Positions 34,501 through 41,573 of a DNA stretch of 53,300 bases are shown in pieces. The notes under the pieces were generated by a model that saw nothing but the letters and a program-made list of their open reading frames with translations, was not told the origin of the DNA and did not search any database. This DNA comes from Paenibacillus turpanensis (lineage in GTDB: Bacteria > Bacillota > Bacilli > Paenibacillales > YIM-B00363): assembly GCF_011421635.1 (NCBI RefSeq), contig NZ_WTLI01000021.1, forward strand, positions 1 through 53,300. Direction: 5' to 3'. The translations under genes and the position numbers were made by a program. How positions within the stretch are numbered: position 1 is the stretch's first letter; the number at the start of each line of letters is the position of its first letter.

Positions 34501-35383
34501 CCTGCAAAAGCTGCAAGGAGAGCAGGCGGAACAAGCGGAGGCGTCTGCAGCGAAGCTTGGCGCGAAGCTGGCCGCCGACTTGATGGATTATACGGTAACG
34601 GTTCAGTCTCCTGACGGCCAAACCGAAGACATCGGCAGCTTTACTGCTTACGCAGCGCGGACGATTCCATTGAATGGCGAAATTGACCCGAACACGGCGG
34701 CAGGGGTAATGTATCATGCGGAAACGCAGACGTATACGCCAGTGCCAACCGTATTCAAGGGCAATGAAGCGACATTCCTGCGCCGCGGTAACAGCATTTA
34801 CACCGTGATTGAACACGAGCAGGCGAAATCGTTCGATGATCTGTCCAGCCACTGGGCAAAGAACGAAGTGGAGACGCTTGCCAGCAAGCTGATCGTGAAC
34901 GGCGTATCTGCGGAGCAGTTCGCGCCGGAGAAGCAGGTGACGCGCGCCGAGTTTGCCGCACTTCTAGTGCGGGCGCTTGGCCTGACAGAGCAGGACGCGA
35001 TTGGCTTTAGCGATATTGAAGCTGGCCAGTGGTACTACGGTGCCGTCGGCGCAGCGAAGAACGCAGGCTTAATCAGCGGCTTCGAAGACGGAACGTTCCG
35101 TCCGAATGAGCAAATCACTCGCGAGCAAATGACGGTGATGATCGTCAGAGCGCTGCAGCTTGGCGGTCAAGAGGTAGAAGCCCGTCATCAGCTATTGGAG
35201 AAATTCTCCGATGCATCCAGCATCTCGACGTGGTCTAAGGAAGCAGTGGCGCAGCTGCTCTCGGCTGGCATCATTCAAGGCACAAGCGCGACCGAGTTTG
35301 CCGCACACGAGCCGGCAACGCGGGCTCAGGCGGCAGTGATGCTCATGCGTACACTGAAAGCACTGAACTTTATCAACGAGTAA
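28553..35383 (+). CDS. S-layer-anchored bifunctional pectinesterase/pectate lyase
   Basis: A 2276-residue cell-surface enzyme. Order of parts: signal peptide (1-29); LamG/DUF1349-like domain (about 30-225); Fn3 domains 1-2 (about 260-443); a second carbohydrate-binding-like domain (about 446-646); Fn3 3-6 (about 648-1015); CE8 pectin methylesterase (about 1017-1316; GTYQEKL, GYQDTLY, DFIFG, LGRAWK); an X2/Ig-like module (about 1330-1420); PL1 pectate lyase (about 1426-1810; WIDHNTF, VTQRVPRVRYG); an Asp/Gly/Ser linker; a beta-rich spacer; and three SLH repeats (about 2093-2276). The esterase de-methylates pectin and the lyase then cleaves the polygalacturonate by beta-elimination, both held on the cell wall. 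GGGGGAAG precedes the ATG pair; a strong terminator follows. Confidence 0.95.
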   Translation: MMKALRIALCLLLLASYAPLLGTPVVQASSGLPEGWHNIEYNGSGGSTVFDSDTGVFTLQTSGAGITNQSATAEQFQYAYTPINGNFTLIARLDSFPYASGAQAGILLRSTLNEGSSFLYGYLYGTGNKYQPYVTTKSVTGGSAGNSGYSTSYEAGTVPEYMRMRKQWNSAGKADVYYDLGTSDGTNITWTKINGKSIQDPGIVTADTTMYVGLAVGKAATATFDQVTLVNAYTSSMTTPVSELTTTPSYFRPSVPAISTPAGVEAFPGNAKVDVSWNTVTGATYYNVKRSLNAGGAYTAIAEKLAVDPSVKTVTYTDTEVTNGTSYYYVVTASDYSGESAPSVEVSAKPAAAILPSVPTDVKAYAEDGKMKIVWSSANEADSYHVKRKASGSDAYTVVASHVTSTSYVDTDVTNGTTYTYVVSAVNTVGESADSSAVSGMPKAYILYDDFESRELGVIPPGYSSLLEQSEINNITVINTRDEASRTNSWYVPNEAPPAVNISPEIAGNTTNVLWVNDNANSGRRGSMVYKFAPVSGAKGITAQLDFMQPKVIGDSYVLELVDSSGKLALSYNVNSSPVKIDGNKWYTIKYVADVGANTAGLYVNGEYQGNVKFSNPVTDIAGIQARTAGSSLGMMYIDNVYVYEQHVTTPQDLTGEGADRRVELTWDAASGVDSYKVYRSETAGGPYTQVAAGVATNSYLDTTGLENNKWYYYTVTAVGANGESEASNEAAALPNDVPPPSAEIQNFKAVIRDSQLTLTWDAVEGASFYTLQRGTTANGPFLPLLQGESEKLTETSYLDTKLTNGVEYYYVLTAGNVGGLGSSKLLEKVSPAPALAAPVLVTAEPANHEVELQWTAVSKAEKYTIHRGVVNGGPYEVIGETAETGYTDATAVNGKAYYYVVTAVDGTQTSMISNQLKAKPYQPAAGAPSRPVGLKGTAHEGSVGLAWEAAEGAESYHVKRAVEIDGQYTSIGSTAETTFTDTSVTNGTTYYYTVSAVNSSGESADSSEVAALPAKVLTVDANAAADGVKVFNTVQSAVNAVPANNTERIVIYIAPGTYQEKLTIDRPYVSLVGAGMDQTLLTYGDYAGTSATQGKPGHTGNTFLSQSVAVTADHFTASNLTIENSSGPRKDVAQAVALLLRTDKAVFESVRLKGYQDTLYNGANSAGQGRHYFRDSIIEGDVDFIFGEAPAVVMENVKLVLVSHTGGGGHITAGAQRNITDKGYVFLNSQIVDDASAQGTYDLGRAWKDYARVSFINTLIDSNNFLESGWSTSCAGSCKESFFFEYNSYGPGANAAAREVSTQLTGAEASVTVPQLFDGWDPSVPVNLPMENTVPTVSVASSSFDKYEPNQADINVTLQLNGHSLTSITNGAAELGTSDYTLNGNVVTIHKSYLAQFEVGKVTLNFVFGGITVPVTITITNSDSSEIGKQVLGSKDGWGAYSTGTTGGSTAAAAQIFTVSSRSELIEALGGDNTKNASNSTPKIIYVNGTIDMNVDENDQPVGTEYFQADGYDFDQYLAAYDPSVWGMDEVPSGPLENARAASSKKQGDHIKINIGSNTTLVGLPNSNAKIIGGNLMVQNVDNVIIRNIEFVSPRDFFPQWDPTDGDYGNWNSAFDTISIRGATHVWIDHNTFSDGNYPDNKSHKYFGRHYQQHDGLLDITNASDLITVSYNYFHDHDKTTLVGGSDSYAADEGKERITFHHNYYRNVTQRVPRVRYGKVHLYNNLYEGTYNHASYPFSYAMGVGYKSEIYAENNYFALDSGTQASALVQVSDGTMLTDHGNLLNGAPVDISAAVKLTDVTWTPSLYPAMDSAANVPNIVRANAGSDGARPAFDEDDDDNDGGSSSGGTSGGAAGGATGGAAGGTTNDGSGRAQADLSGAAEEKVDNGTITVTIDASKAASLITQASATTEVFLVPVKGTAQAVKVVVEAKVVKQLADKNADAVLRIETANGTYSLPAEVLGLQDYAQQMGVSEEELTVTVTLQKLQGEQAEQAEASAAKLGAKLAADLMDYTVTVQSPDGQTEDIGSFTAYAARTIPLNGEIDPNTAAGVMYHAETQTYTPVPTVFKGNEATFLRRGNSIYTVIEHEQAKSFDDLSSHWAKNEVETLASKLIVNGVSAEQFAPEKQVTRAEFAALLVRALGLTEQDAIGFSDIEAGQWYYGAVGAAKNAGLISGFEDGTFRPNEQITREQMTVMIVRALQLGGQEVEARHQLLEKFSDASSISTWSKEAVAQLLSAGIIQGTSATEFAAHEPATRAQAAVMLMRTLKALNFINE

Positions 35384-35443
35384 CGCGTTAGTAAGGAAGA
35401 ACTCGAAGCACCAACAGGGTTAGCAATTCAGGATTCAAGAACG

Positions 35444-35490
35444 AAAAGGCTGCTTTTTCCGGTGAAATCACCTGAGAAAGCGGCCTTTTT
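35444..35490 (+). terminator. Strong terminator after the pectinase gene
   Basis: A long stem (AAAAGGCTGCTTTTTCCGGTG with CACCTGAGAAAGCGGCCTTTT in parts, loop AAAT) ends in a T5 run. Confidence 0.88.
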
Positions 35491-35511
35491 GTTTTGGATA
35501 AAATATTTAAC

Positions 35512-35557
35512 TAGACAACTATATACCCATAGGGGTATATTATACCCGCAGGGGTAT
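35512..35557 (+). promoter_or_regulatory. Promoter with two CstR/CsoR-type operators
   Basis: Two near-identical 16-bp dyads, ATACCCATAGGGGTAT (35523-35538) and ATACCCGCAGGGGTAT (35542-35557), start 19 bp apart. They match the ATACCC-N-GGGGTAT form known for CstR/CsoR-family repressors. A possible promoter is TAGACA (35512-35517), 18 bp, TATATT (35536-35541), so both operators cover the -10 and start region. The CstR-like gene is the second gene of the operon, implying autoregulation. Confidence 0.85.
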
Positions 35558-35607
35558 TAAATGATTGATTAATAAATGGACAATTTAAAATATAGGAGTG
35601 AATTCAA

Positions 35608-38166
35608 ATGAAACGAACGATTGTAATTGTCGGCGGCGTCGCTGGCGGAGCATCCGCAGCAGCACGGCTTCGCAGATTAAGCGAAATGGATGAAATTGTG
35701 ATGTATGAGCGCGGCGAGCATATTTCGTTTGCCAATTGCGGCCTGCCTTATTATATCGGGGAAGTGATTAGCGACCGCAGCAGGCTGTTGATTCAGACGC
35801 CTGAGGCGATGAAAGCAAGACATCAAATTGATGTAAGAGTTCAAACCGAAGTAACGGCGATCGATCGCCAAGCGAAAAAGGTGCTCGCGCGAAACGTCCA
35901 GACGGGCGAAATTCACGAGCAGCCGTACGATGTGCTGATTCTATCGCCTGGCGCGAAGCCGATTGTTCCCGAAATCCCGGGATTGTCGGATGCGCAGGCT
36001 GTGTTTACGCTGCGCAATATTCCGGATACCGACCGGATCAAGCAGTATGTCGATGAACGCGGACCAAAGCATGCAACGATTATCGGCGGTGGTTTTATCG
36101 GGGTGGAGATGGCCGAAAATTTGCGCCACCGCGGTCTTGAAGTGACGCTTATTGAGCGGAATCCGCAGGTGCTGGGCCCTCTCGATATGGAAATGGCTAG
36201 GCCTATTGAGGCGCATATGCGGCAAAAGGGCGTGGAGCTTATTTTTAATGACGGTGTGCAAGCCATCGCGAACCAAGGTACAAAGCTTCAACTGCAATCC
36301 GGTGAAGAGCTTACGACGGACATGATTATTTTATCGATCGGAGTTCAGCCTGAATCTTCATTAGCACGAGAGGCCGGACTTGAGCTCGGTGTGCGTAATG
36401 CCATTAAAGTAAACGAGCAGCTGCAGACTAGCGACCCGTCGATTTATGCCATCGGCGATGCGATTGAAGTGAAGGACGGTGTATTCGGCTTCGAAACGAA
36501 TATTCCGTTAGCATGGGGAGCGAACCGTCAGGGGCGGCTCGCAGCTGATCACATCAATGGGATGCCGATTTCTTATCGCGGAGCCTATGGAACGGCGATC
36601 GTGAAGGTGTTTGAGCTCACGGCCGCAGTAACCGGCAATAATGAAAAATCGCTGCAAAGACAAGGCATTCCCTATGAGGTGCTGCATATTCACCCGGGAT
36701 CGCATGCCGGTTATTATCCGGGAGCGGCGTCCATTTCGCTTAAGCTTATTTTTGACAAAGCGAGCGGTAAGATATACGGCGCCCAGGCCGTGGGTGCTGA
36801 TGGCGTGGATAAGCGCATCGATGTCATTGCTACGGCGATGCGCGGGGGGCTAAGAGCGGATGAGCTGGCCGATTTGGAGCTGTCGTATGCGCCTCCTTTT
36901 TCATCGGCAAAGGATCCGGTCAATATGGCCGGGTATGTGGCTTCCAACATCATGCAAGGTCAAGTGGAAACGATCCAGTGGCATGAAGTGGACGAGTATG
37001 TGCAAAATGGCGGGCTTCTCATCGACGTTCGGGACGAAATGGAGCGGGAGCTTGGTGCGATCCCCGGATCGATCTGCATCCCTGTAAATGCACTGCGTGA
37101 GCGCATGAAGGAAATCCCGAAGGAGCGGGAGGTCGTCGTCTCCTGTCAGGTGGGGCTCCGCGGCTACCTCGCGGCAAGAACCTTGAAGCAGCACGGCTAT
37201 AAGGTGCGTAACGTGGACGGAGGCTATAAAACCTACCGCCTGATGCAGGAGTACGAAAGAGGGACTGGGACTCCAGCTCCGGCAGCTCCAATCGCTCCGA
37301 CGACGACTCCAGCCCCGGCAGCTCTAAGTGCGCCGACGACGCTATTGGCCGAACCAGCGAACGAACCGTCGAATGCAGCATCCCTTCCTGCTGCAGAAAC
37401 AGAGCTTCCATCGGATCAACTGCCGATCTTTATTGACGCCTGCGGGCTGCAGTGCCCAGGGCCAATTAAGAAGGTGTATGAGGCTGTGCAGGCAGCAAAG
37501 CATGGACAGCAAATTGAAATTCACGCCACCGATTTCGGGTTTGCCGCCGATATCCAGAAGTGGTCGGAGAAAACGGGCAATACCGTAGAAAAGGTGGATA
37601 CCTCCGGAGGAATCGTCCAGGCGGTCATACGCAAAGGGCGCGATCAGGAGCAGAGCAGCGCCGCCAATGCTCTCGCAGCAGCGGCCAGCCCGTCTCGCGA
37701 TGGGACGACGATGGTTGTATTCAGCGGAGATTTGGATAAAACGATTGCCGCTTTTATTATTGCGTCCGGTGCGGCGGCCATGGGCAAAAAGGTGACGATG
37801 TTTTTCACCTTCTGGGGCCTGAACGTACTCCGTAAGGAAGATGCGCCGACTCCGCCTAAGGACGGACTTGAGGCCATGTTCGGCATGATGATGCCGAAGG
37901 GCGTTGGCAAGCTGCCGCTGTCCCGCATGAATATGGGCGGCATGGGAGCGAAAATGATTCGTCATGTGATGAAACAAAAAAATGTGGAATCTATAGAATC
38001 GCTGATGCAGGGCGCCATTGCTGCCGGAGTGAAATTGATTGCATGTACGATGAGTATGGATATAATGGGAATCAAACGTGAAGAGCTGATCGAAGGTATT
38101 GATTACGCGGGAGTAGCCAGCTATTTAGGCGATGCGGAGGATGCCGGATTGAATCTCTTTATCTAA
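35608..38166 (+). CDS. CoA-disulfide/persulfide reductase-rhodanese-TusA-DsrE fusion
   Basis: An 852-residue sulfur-handling enzyme with four fused modules. An FAD/NAD(P)H CoA-disulfide reductase (about 1-450) has IVGGVAGGASAAARLRR and the redox Cys 44 in SFANCGLPYY. Next is a rhodanese (about 455-548) with C513 in SCQVGLRGY. A Pro/Ala/Thr-rich linker leads to TusA (about 605-675) with C612 and C616 in CGLQCPGP, then a DsrE2-like domain (about 685-852) with C813 in ACTMSM. Together they could reduce CoA persulfide or disulfide and relay sulfane sulfur between cysteines. CoADR-rhodanese proteins are known CstR targets in Firmicutes; the extra TusA and DsrE modules are often separate genes. Regulated by the two operators upstream. 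Confidence 0.93.
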   Translation: MKRTIVIVGGVAGGASAAARLRRLSEMDEIVMYERGEHISFANCGLPYYIGEVISDRSRLLIQTPEAMKARHQIDVRVQTEVTAIDRQAKKVLARNVQTGEIHEQPYDVLILSPGAKPIVPEIPGLSDAQAVFTLRNIPDTDRIKQYVDERGPKHATIIGGGFIGVEMAENLRHRGLEVTLIERNPQVLGPLDMEMARPIEAHMRQKGVELIFNDGVQAIANQGTKLQLQSGEELTTDMIILSIGVQPESSLAREAGLELGVRNAIKVNEQLQTSDPSIYAIGDAIEVKDGVFGFETNIPLAWGANRQGRLAADHINGMPISYRGAYGTAIVKVFELTAAVTGNNEKSLQRQGIPYEVLHIHPGSHAGYYPGAASISLKLIFDKASGKIYGAQAVGADGVDKRIDVIATAMRGGLRADELADLELSYAPPFSSAKDPVNMAGYVASNIMQGQVETIQWHEVDEYVQNGGLLIDVRDEMERELGAIPGSICIPVNALRERMKEIPKEREVVVSCQVGLRGYLAARTLKQHGYKVRNVDGGYKTYRLMQEYERGTGTPAPAAPIAPTTTPAPAALSAPTTLLAEPANEPSNAASLPAAETELPSDQLPIFIDACGLQCPGPIKKVYEAVQAAKHGQQIEIHATDFGFAADIQKWSEKTGNTVEKVDTSGGIVQAVIRKGRDQEQSSAANALAAAASPSRDGTTMVVFSGDLDKTIAAFIIASGAAAMGKKVTMFFTFWGLNVLRKEDAPTPPKDGLEAMFGMMMPKGVGKLPLSRMNMGGMGAKMIRHVMKQKNVESIESLMQGAIAAGVKLIACTMSMDIMGIKREELIEGIDYAGVASYLGDAEDAGLNLFI

Positions 38167-38179
38167 GGAGAGGGAAACC

Positions 38180-38440
38180 ATGAACTACGATAATGCCTTG
38201 AAAAATAGATTGAAGCGGATCGAAGGCCAAATTCGCGGGGTAATCGGCATGCTGGAGTCCGAGGAAGACTGCCGCCAGGTCGTGACACAGCTGACGGCGA
38301 TTCGCACGGCTGTGGACCGCTCGATCGGCGTAGTGATCGGATCGAATTTGCAGCACTGCATTCAAGAGGAGCTGGAAAAGGGCAATTCGCCGGATCAAGT
38401 GATTCAAGAAGCGGTGGAGCTGCTGGTGAAAAGCCGGTAA
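38180..38440 (+). CDS. cstR: CstR-like persulfide-sensing repressor (CsoR/RcnR family)
   Basis: An 86-residue all-helical DNA-binding protein. The family core is LKRIEGQIRGVIGMLE. The two conserved cysteines are in EEDCRQVVTQL (about residue 32) and SNLQHCIQEEL (about 61). The Cu(I)-ligand His that CsoR has four residues before the second Cys (HLRHC type) is Asn here (NLQHC). Cys-Asn-Cys is the mark of CstR, which forms di- or trisulfide links with reactive sulfur species rather than binding copper. It follows the sulfurtransferase fusion by 13 nt with GGAGAGGG upstream, so it is co-transcribed with its target. Confidence 0.9.
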   Translation: MNYDNALKNRLKRIEGQIRGVIGMLESEEDCRQVVTQLTAIRTAVDRSIGVVIGSNLQHCIQEELEKGNSPDQVIQEAVELLVKSR

Positions 38441-38479
38441 TTTGAGGTTCGGCAGTCGCAGCCTCCGTATGTTAGAACA

Positions 38480-38503
38480 TAAGCTCGCCTTCCAAGGCGG
38501 GCT
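38480..38503 (+). terminator. Weak terminator-like hairpin after cstR
   Basis: AAGCTCGCCTT pairs with AAGGCGGGCTT (one T.G), but only TTTA follows, so it may act with the next hairpin. Confidence 0.45.
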
Positions 38504-38550
38504 TTACAATACAACGCAGGTCGACGTGAACAGTAAAGATTGTAAAAGCG

Positions 38551-38610
38551 AAAACACCTCGGTAAGCAGGAAAGGATGGTAATCCAGCCGGCTCAACCGA
38601 GGTGTTTTTT
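38551..38610. terminator. Bidirectional terminator with long loop
   Basis: AAAACACCTCGGT (38551-38563) pairs with ACCGAGGTGTTTT (38596-38608), followed by more T. The 32-nt loop can form a small inner stem (GGAT/ATCC). It lies between convergent cstR and the GGDEF gene. Confidence 0.8.
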
Positions 38611-38624
38611 GCTATTGGGGGCTT

Positions 38625-39677
38625 TTACTTATATTCCGTGGTCTGATTCCGCCCTGAGGCTTTGGCCCGGTATAGTGCTTGGTCAGCCTTTTCCAATAAT
38701 AAGGTTGCTCCATCTTTACTCGAGGGAGTGTCTGCCGCGACACCCAGACTCAGGGTTACATACCGGCTCGTGGATGAGTTTTGATGCGGAATCTGTAGAG
38801 AATAAACCTTCCTACGGATTTGCTCCGCAATTTCGACAGCCTCTGTTATATTAAGTCCAGGCAGCAGGACCGCAAATTCCTCCCCGCCGTATCGTGCCGC
38901 AAGAAGGTGTGGAAATGAAGAGGCCGAATGAATGGCTTTGGCAACAAGCTTTAAGCATTCATCCCCGTTGAGGTGCCCGTACGTATCGTTAAATTGCTTA
39001 AAGCAATCAATATCGATGAGAATCAAAGCAACGGACGACAAGCTTGATAACGCACGTTCCCACTCACATTTTAATTTTTCATCAAAGAGCCTTCGGTTAA
39101 AAACTCCGGTCAAACCGTCAAAGATCGATAGGGTATGAAGCTTTTGGTTGGTCTGCTTCAGCTGCTGATTTTTATGCCTTAGTTCCAATTCCGCCATGAC
39201 CCACCGGCTAAATTCCGATAGTAAGGTAGTGTCATCGGTTTTCCACTCTCTCGTTTTGTAGTCGTATAAGCAGAGGCTTCCTAGCACATTGCCCTTTTCG
39301 GACAGAAGAGGGGCTCCTGCATAAAAACGAAATCCGTATTGCTGAACTAGAGGGTTATTTGCAAAACGCTCGTCCTCCAAAGCATCGGGGACCACGAAAC
39401 TATTTTTGAAAGCGACAACATATTGACAAAAGGAAATATCGCGATCAGTAGTGCGGCTCGCGTCAAGCTCTACGGGAAGCCCAATGCAGGACTTGAACCA
39501 TTGTTTATCCTCCGTAACAAAGGAGATCACACAAATCGGAACCTGAAACACCTGTCTAACAATGCGCGTGATCCGATCAAAGGACTCTTCAGGCAAAGTG
39601 TGGAGAATATCAAGCTCATTTAATTCTTGAAGACGATTTATTTCGTCCGAGAGGGAGGTATGGAATCGCTCTGACAT
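38625..39677 (-). CDS. GAF-GGDEF diguanylate cyclase
   Basis: Cytoplasmic 350-residue protein. A GAF domain (about 22-165, with CVISFVTEDKQWFKS, RDISFCQYVV and FRFYAGAPL) is linked by a short coiled coil to a GGDEF domain (about 185-345) with DGLTGVFNRRLFD, DIDCFKQFNDTYGHLNGD and the active-site loop RYGGEEF. The GGEEF sequence and the metal-binding Asp residues are intact, so c-di-GMP synthesis is expected. The RxxD inhibitory site that normally precedes the loop is absent (FPHLLAARYGGEEF), so product inhibition by that route is unlikely. AAGGAGAG lies 8 nt before the start. No EAL domain or effector is adjacent. Confidence 0.93.
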   Translation of the reverse strand: MSERFHTSLSDEINRLQELNELDILHTLPEESFDRITRIVRQVFQVPICVISFVTEDKQWFKSCIGLPVELDASRTTDRDISFCQYVVAFKNSFVVPDALEDERFANNPLVQQYGFRFYAGAPLLSEKGNVLGSLCLYDYKTREWKTDDTTLLSEFSRWVMAELELRHKNQQLKQTNQKLHTLSIFDGLTGVFNRRLFDEKLKCEWERALSSLSSVALILIDIDCFKQFNDTYGHLNGDECLKLVAKAIHSASSFPHLLAARYGGEEFAVLLPGLNITEAVEIAEQIRRKVYSLQIPHQNSSTSRYVTLSLGVAADTPSSKDGATLLLEKADQALYRAKASGRNQTTEYK

Positions 39678-39853
39678 TGTAGATCTCTCCTTCTTTCATA
39701 TAAGTAATTAGCTTTTGACGGGGATTGAAAGAAAGGCGCTATTTCTAAATCTACAATGCTCTGCCCTAAAAATCACGAAGAATAGACGCGCGTAAAATAC
39801 TTAGAAAGGGCTAGAATCGCTTAATGAATAATACTTTTTTTGTGAAAAAAGGA

Positions 39854-39883
39854 TTGACGCCCATTGTTTTGCAAATCTATAAT
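39854..39883 (+). promoter_or_regulatory. Sigma-A promoter of the PL3 pectate lyase gene
   Basis: TTGACG (39854-39859), 18-bp spacer, TATAAT (39878-39883). Transcription would begin near 39890, giving an untranslated leader of about 245 nt. Confidence 0.75.
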
Positions 39884-39889
39884 GGACAT

Positions 39890-40134
39890 GTAGCTGGAAA
39901 TATATGTTTAATTCAGCTAAGTATCGCGCATTAGGAAATCGGTTCCCTTTTTATGTATCCGCTTTCTTTTTGCGCGCTTGCGGGGGGGTGAATGAACGGT
40001 TAGGGTATTCAGATACGAATGTCTGGTGTGTAGAAGCTTCTCTCGTCTCATGTGACCTGTGATGCAGTGACAAGGGTAAGAGCAGTGCTGACTCCGTGAG
40101 TTCGTCATATTTAAATCAAAAGGAGGCTATTTTG
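39890..40134 (+). other. Long 5' leader of the pectate lyase mRNA
   Basis: The leader begins with a TAGCTG/CAGCTA stem (39891-39896 with 39914-39919) right at the expected 5' end, which could stabilise the mRNA. I could not match the rest to a riboswitch class; a short GTG frame at 39988-40062 (24 codons) lacks correct ribosome-site spacing. The part from 39678 to 39853 shows nothing I can support. Confidence 0.4.
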
Positions 40135-41403
40135 ATGAAGAAGAAGATGATCAAGAAGTCGTTGTTATCTATGCTGGCCTTGGCGGCTGCGGTTTCCGGA
40201 ATGGCGGTTAGCACCGCTTCGGCGGCGGAAGTTATGAGTGATACATTTGATTTTAATACGATAGGGTCGGCTCCAAAGAATTGGTCGAAGAGCAGCTCGT
40301 CCAGCACCTCCGTTACGGTCGAAGCGTTTCCAAATGAGATCGACAAAAGCATGCTGCTGTATGACGGCAGCAGTTCTTCCTATGTGAATGCATATCGGAG
40401 TTTCTCGACGCAGTCTTCCGTGGCATCCTATGAGTTTGATTTCTACACGTCGGACACGACAGCAGGCTCGCAATTTGCAATCCGTTCCGGGTCAACGAAA
40501 GCAGTGAATGTTTTTGTCGGAAATGCGGGTAGAGAGCTTTATTATGAAAGCGCATCCAATCCAAAGGTGGTTATCGCCTCCGGCTTAGAGGCGAATACCT
40601 GGCATAAGCTGAAGATAACCGCCGACCCGGCAACAGATCGGATGAGCATTGCTTTAAACGGCGAGGAGAAGGCCAGCAATTTGCCGTTTACGAAGGAAGT
40701 GTCCAGCTTAAACGGAATCTTCTTTGCAACTACCGGTTCGACTAAGCAATCGCTCTACATTAATAATTATACCTCCTATACTGGGGCGACAACACCGGAG
40801 CAGCCGCCGGTGGACGGCGAGGTCGTATATGAAACGATCGTCGTTGCGGCGGGAACTACCTTTGACGGTCAGGGTAAACGATATATTGCAGGAAGTACAC
40901 TGGGTGACGGCAGCCAGTCCGAAGGACAGAAGCCGGTCTTCCGGCTGGAACGCGGTGCGACCTTAAAGAACGTTGTGCTTGGAGCCCCGGCGGCAGACGG
41001 TGTGCACTGCTACGGCGACAACTTGGTCGAAAATGTCGTGTGGGAGGACATTGGCGAGGATGCGTTAACGATCAAGGCTAGCGGCACGGTAACAGTGAAA
41101 GGCGGCTCAGCGAAGGATGGGTCGGACAAGGTGTTCCAAGTGAACGCGGCGAGCACGTTTAACATCATTGGGTTCAAAGCGGACAATGCCGGTAAATTGA
41201 TTCGCCAAAACGGCGGTACAAGCTTCAAGGTCGACGTGTTTATTGACCAGAGCGATATTTCCAACATGGATGAATGTATTTTTAGAACCGACAGCAGCGT
41301 AAGCACAGTAACTATGACGAACACTCGTTATCACAACGTACCGGAGCTGTTTATCGGCGTGAACGCAAACAATATTACAACCTCGAACAATACCGAGTAT
41401 TAA
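40135..41403 (+). CDS. Secreted pectate lyase, family PL3
   Basis: Extracellular enzyme that cleaves polygalacturonate by Ca-dependent beta-elimination. Signal peptide (1-31, ending VSTASAAE), then a LamG-like beta-sandwich domain (about 32-215, [26 protein letters not shown]), a short linker ([11 protein letters not shown]) and the PL3 catalytic domain (about 225-422) with [50 protein letters not shown] and [11 protein letters not shown], all typical of the class III pectate lyase helix. I start it at 40135 because AAAGGAGG is 7 nt upstream; the frame from 40096 would add 13 residues. It complements the surface pectinase at 28553. Confidence 0.93.
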   Translation: MKKKMIKKSLLSMLALAAAVSGMAVSTASAAEVMSDTFDFNTIGSAPKNWSKSSSSSTSVTVEAFPNEIDKSMLLYDGSSSSYVNAYRSFSTQSSVASYEFDFYTSDTTAGSQFAIRSGSTKAVNVFVGNAGRELYYESASNPKVVIASGLEANTWHKLKITADPATDRMSIALNGEEKASNLPFTKEVSSLNGIFFATTGSTKQSLYINNYTSYTGATTPEQPPVDGEVVYETIVVAAGTTFDGQGKRYIAGSTLGDGSQSEGQKPVFRLERGATLKNVVLGAPAADGVHCYGDNLVENVVWEDIGEDALTIKASGTVTVKGGSAKDGSDKVFQVNAASTFNIIGFKADNAGKLIRQNGGTSFKVDVFIDQSDISNMDECIFRTDSSVSTVTMTNTRYHNVPELFIGVNANNITTSNNTEY

Positions 41404-41424
41404 TAGGGTTGGAGAGTCAAATTA

Positions 41425-41457
41425 AGGCGCGGAGGGGCATTTCCTTCGCGTCTTTTT
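41425..41457 (+). terminator. Terminator after the PL3 lyase gene
   Basis: AGGCGCGGAGG pairs with CCTTCGCGTCT (G.T pairs allowed), followed by T5. Confidence 0.85.
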
Positions 41458-41573
41458 GTCATGTGTGTAAATGGACGTGGAACATTTTTTGCTTGTTTTC
41501 GTCTATACGTTAATTCAACAAAACATGGTTATGGGAGGGTTAAGTCCCTCGGACCTTACCGGAAAGGACTTCT

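Noticed and set aside
39988..40062. 24-codon GTG frame in the pectate lyase leader as a leader peptide
   Set aside because: The G-rich run touches the GTG directly, leaving no spacing for ribosome binding.
39890..40134. c-di-GMP riboswitch, suggested by the nearby GGDEF gene
   Set aside because: The conserved GEMM core sequences are not present in the leader.
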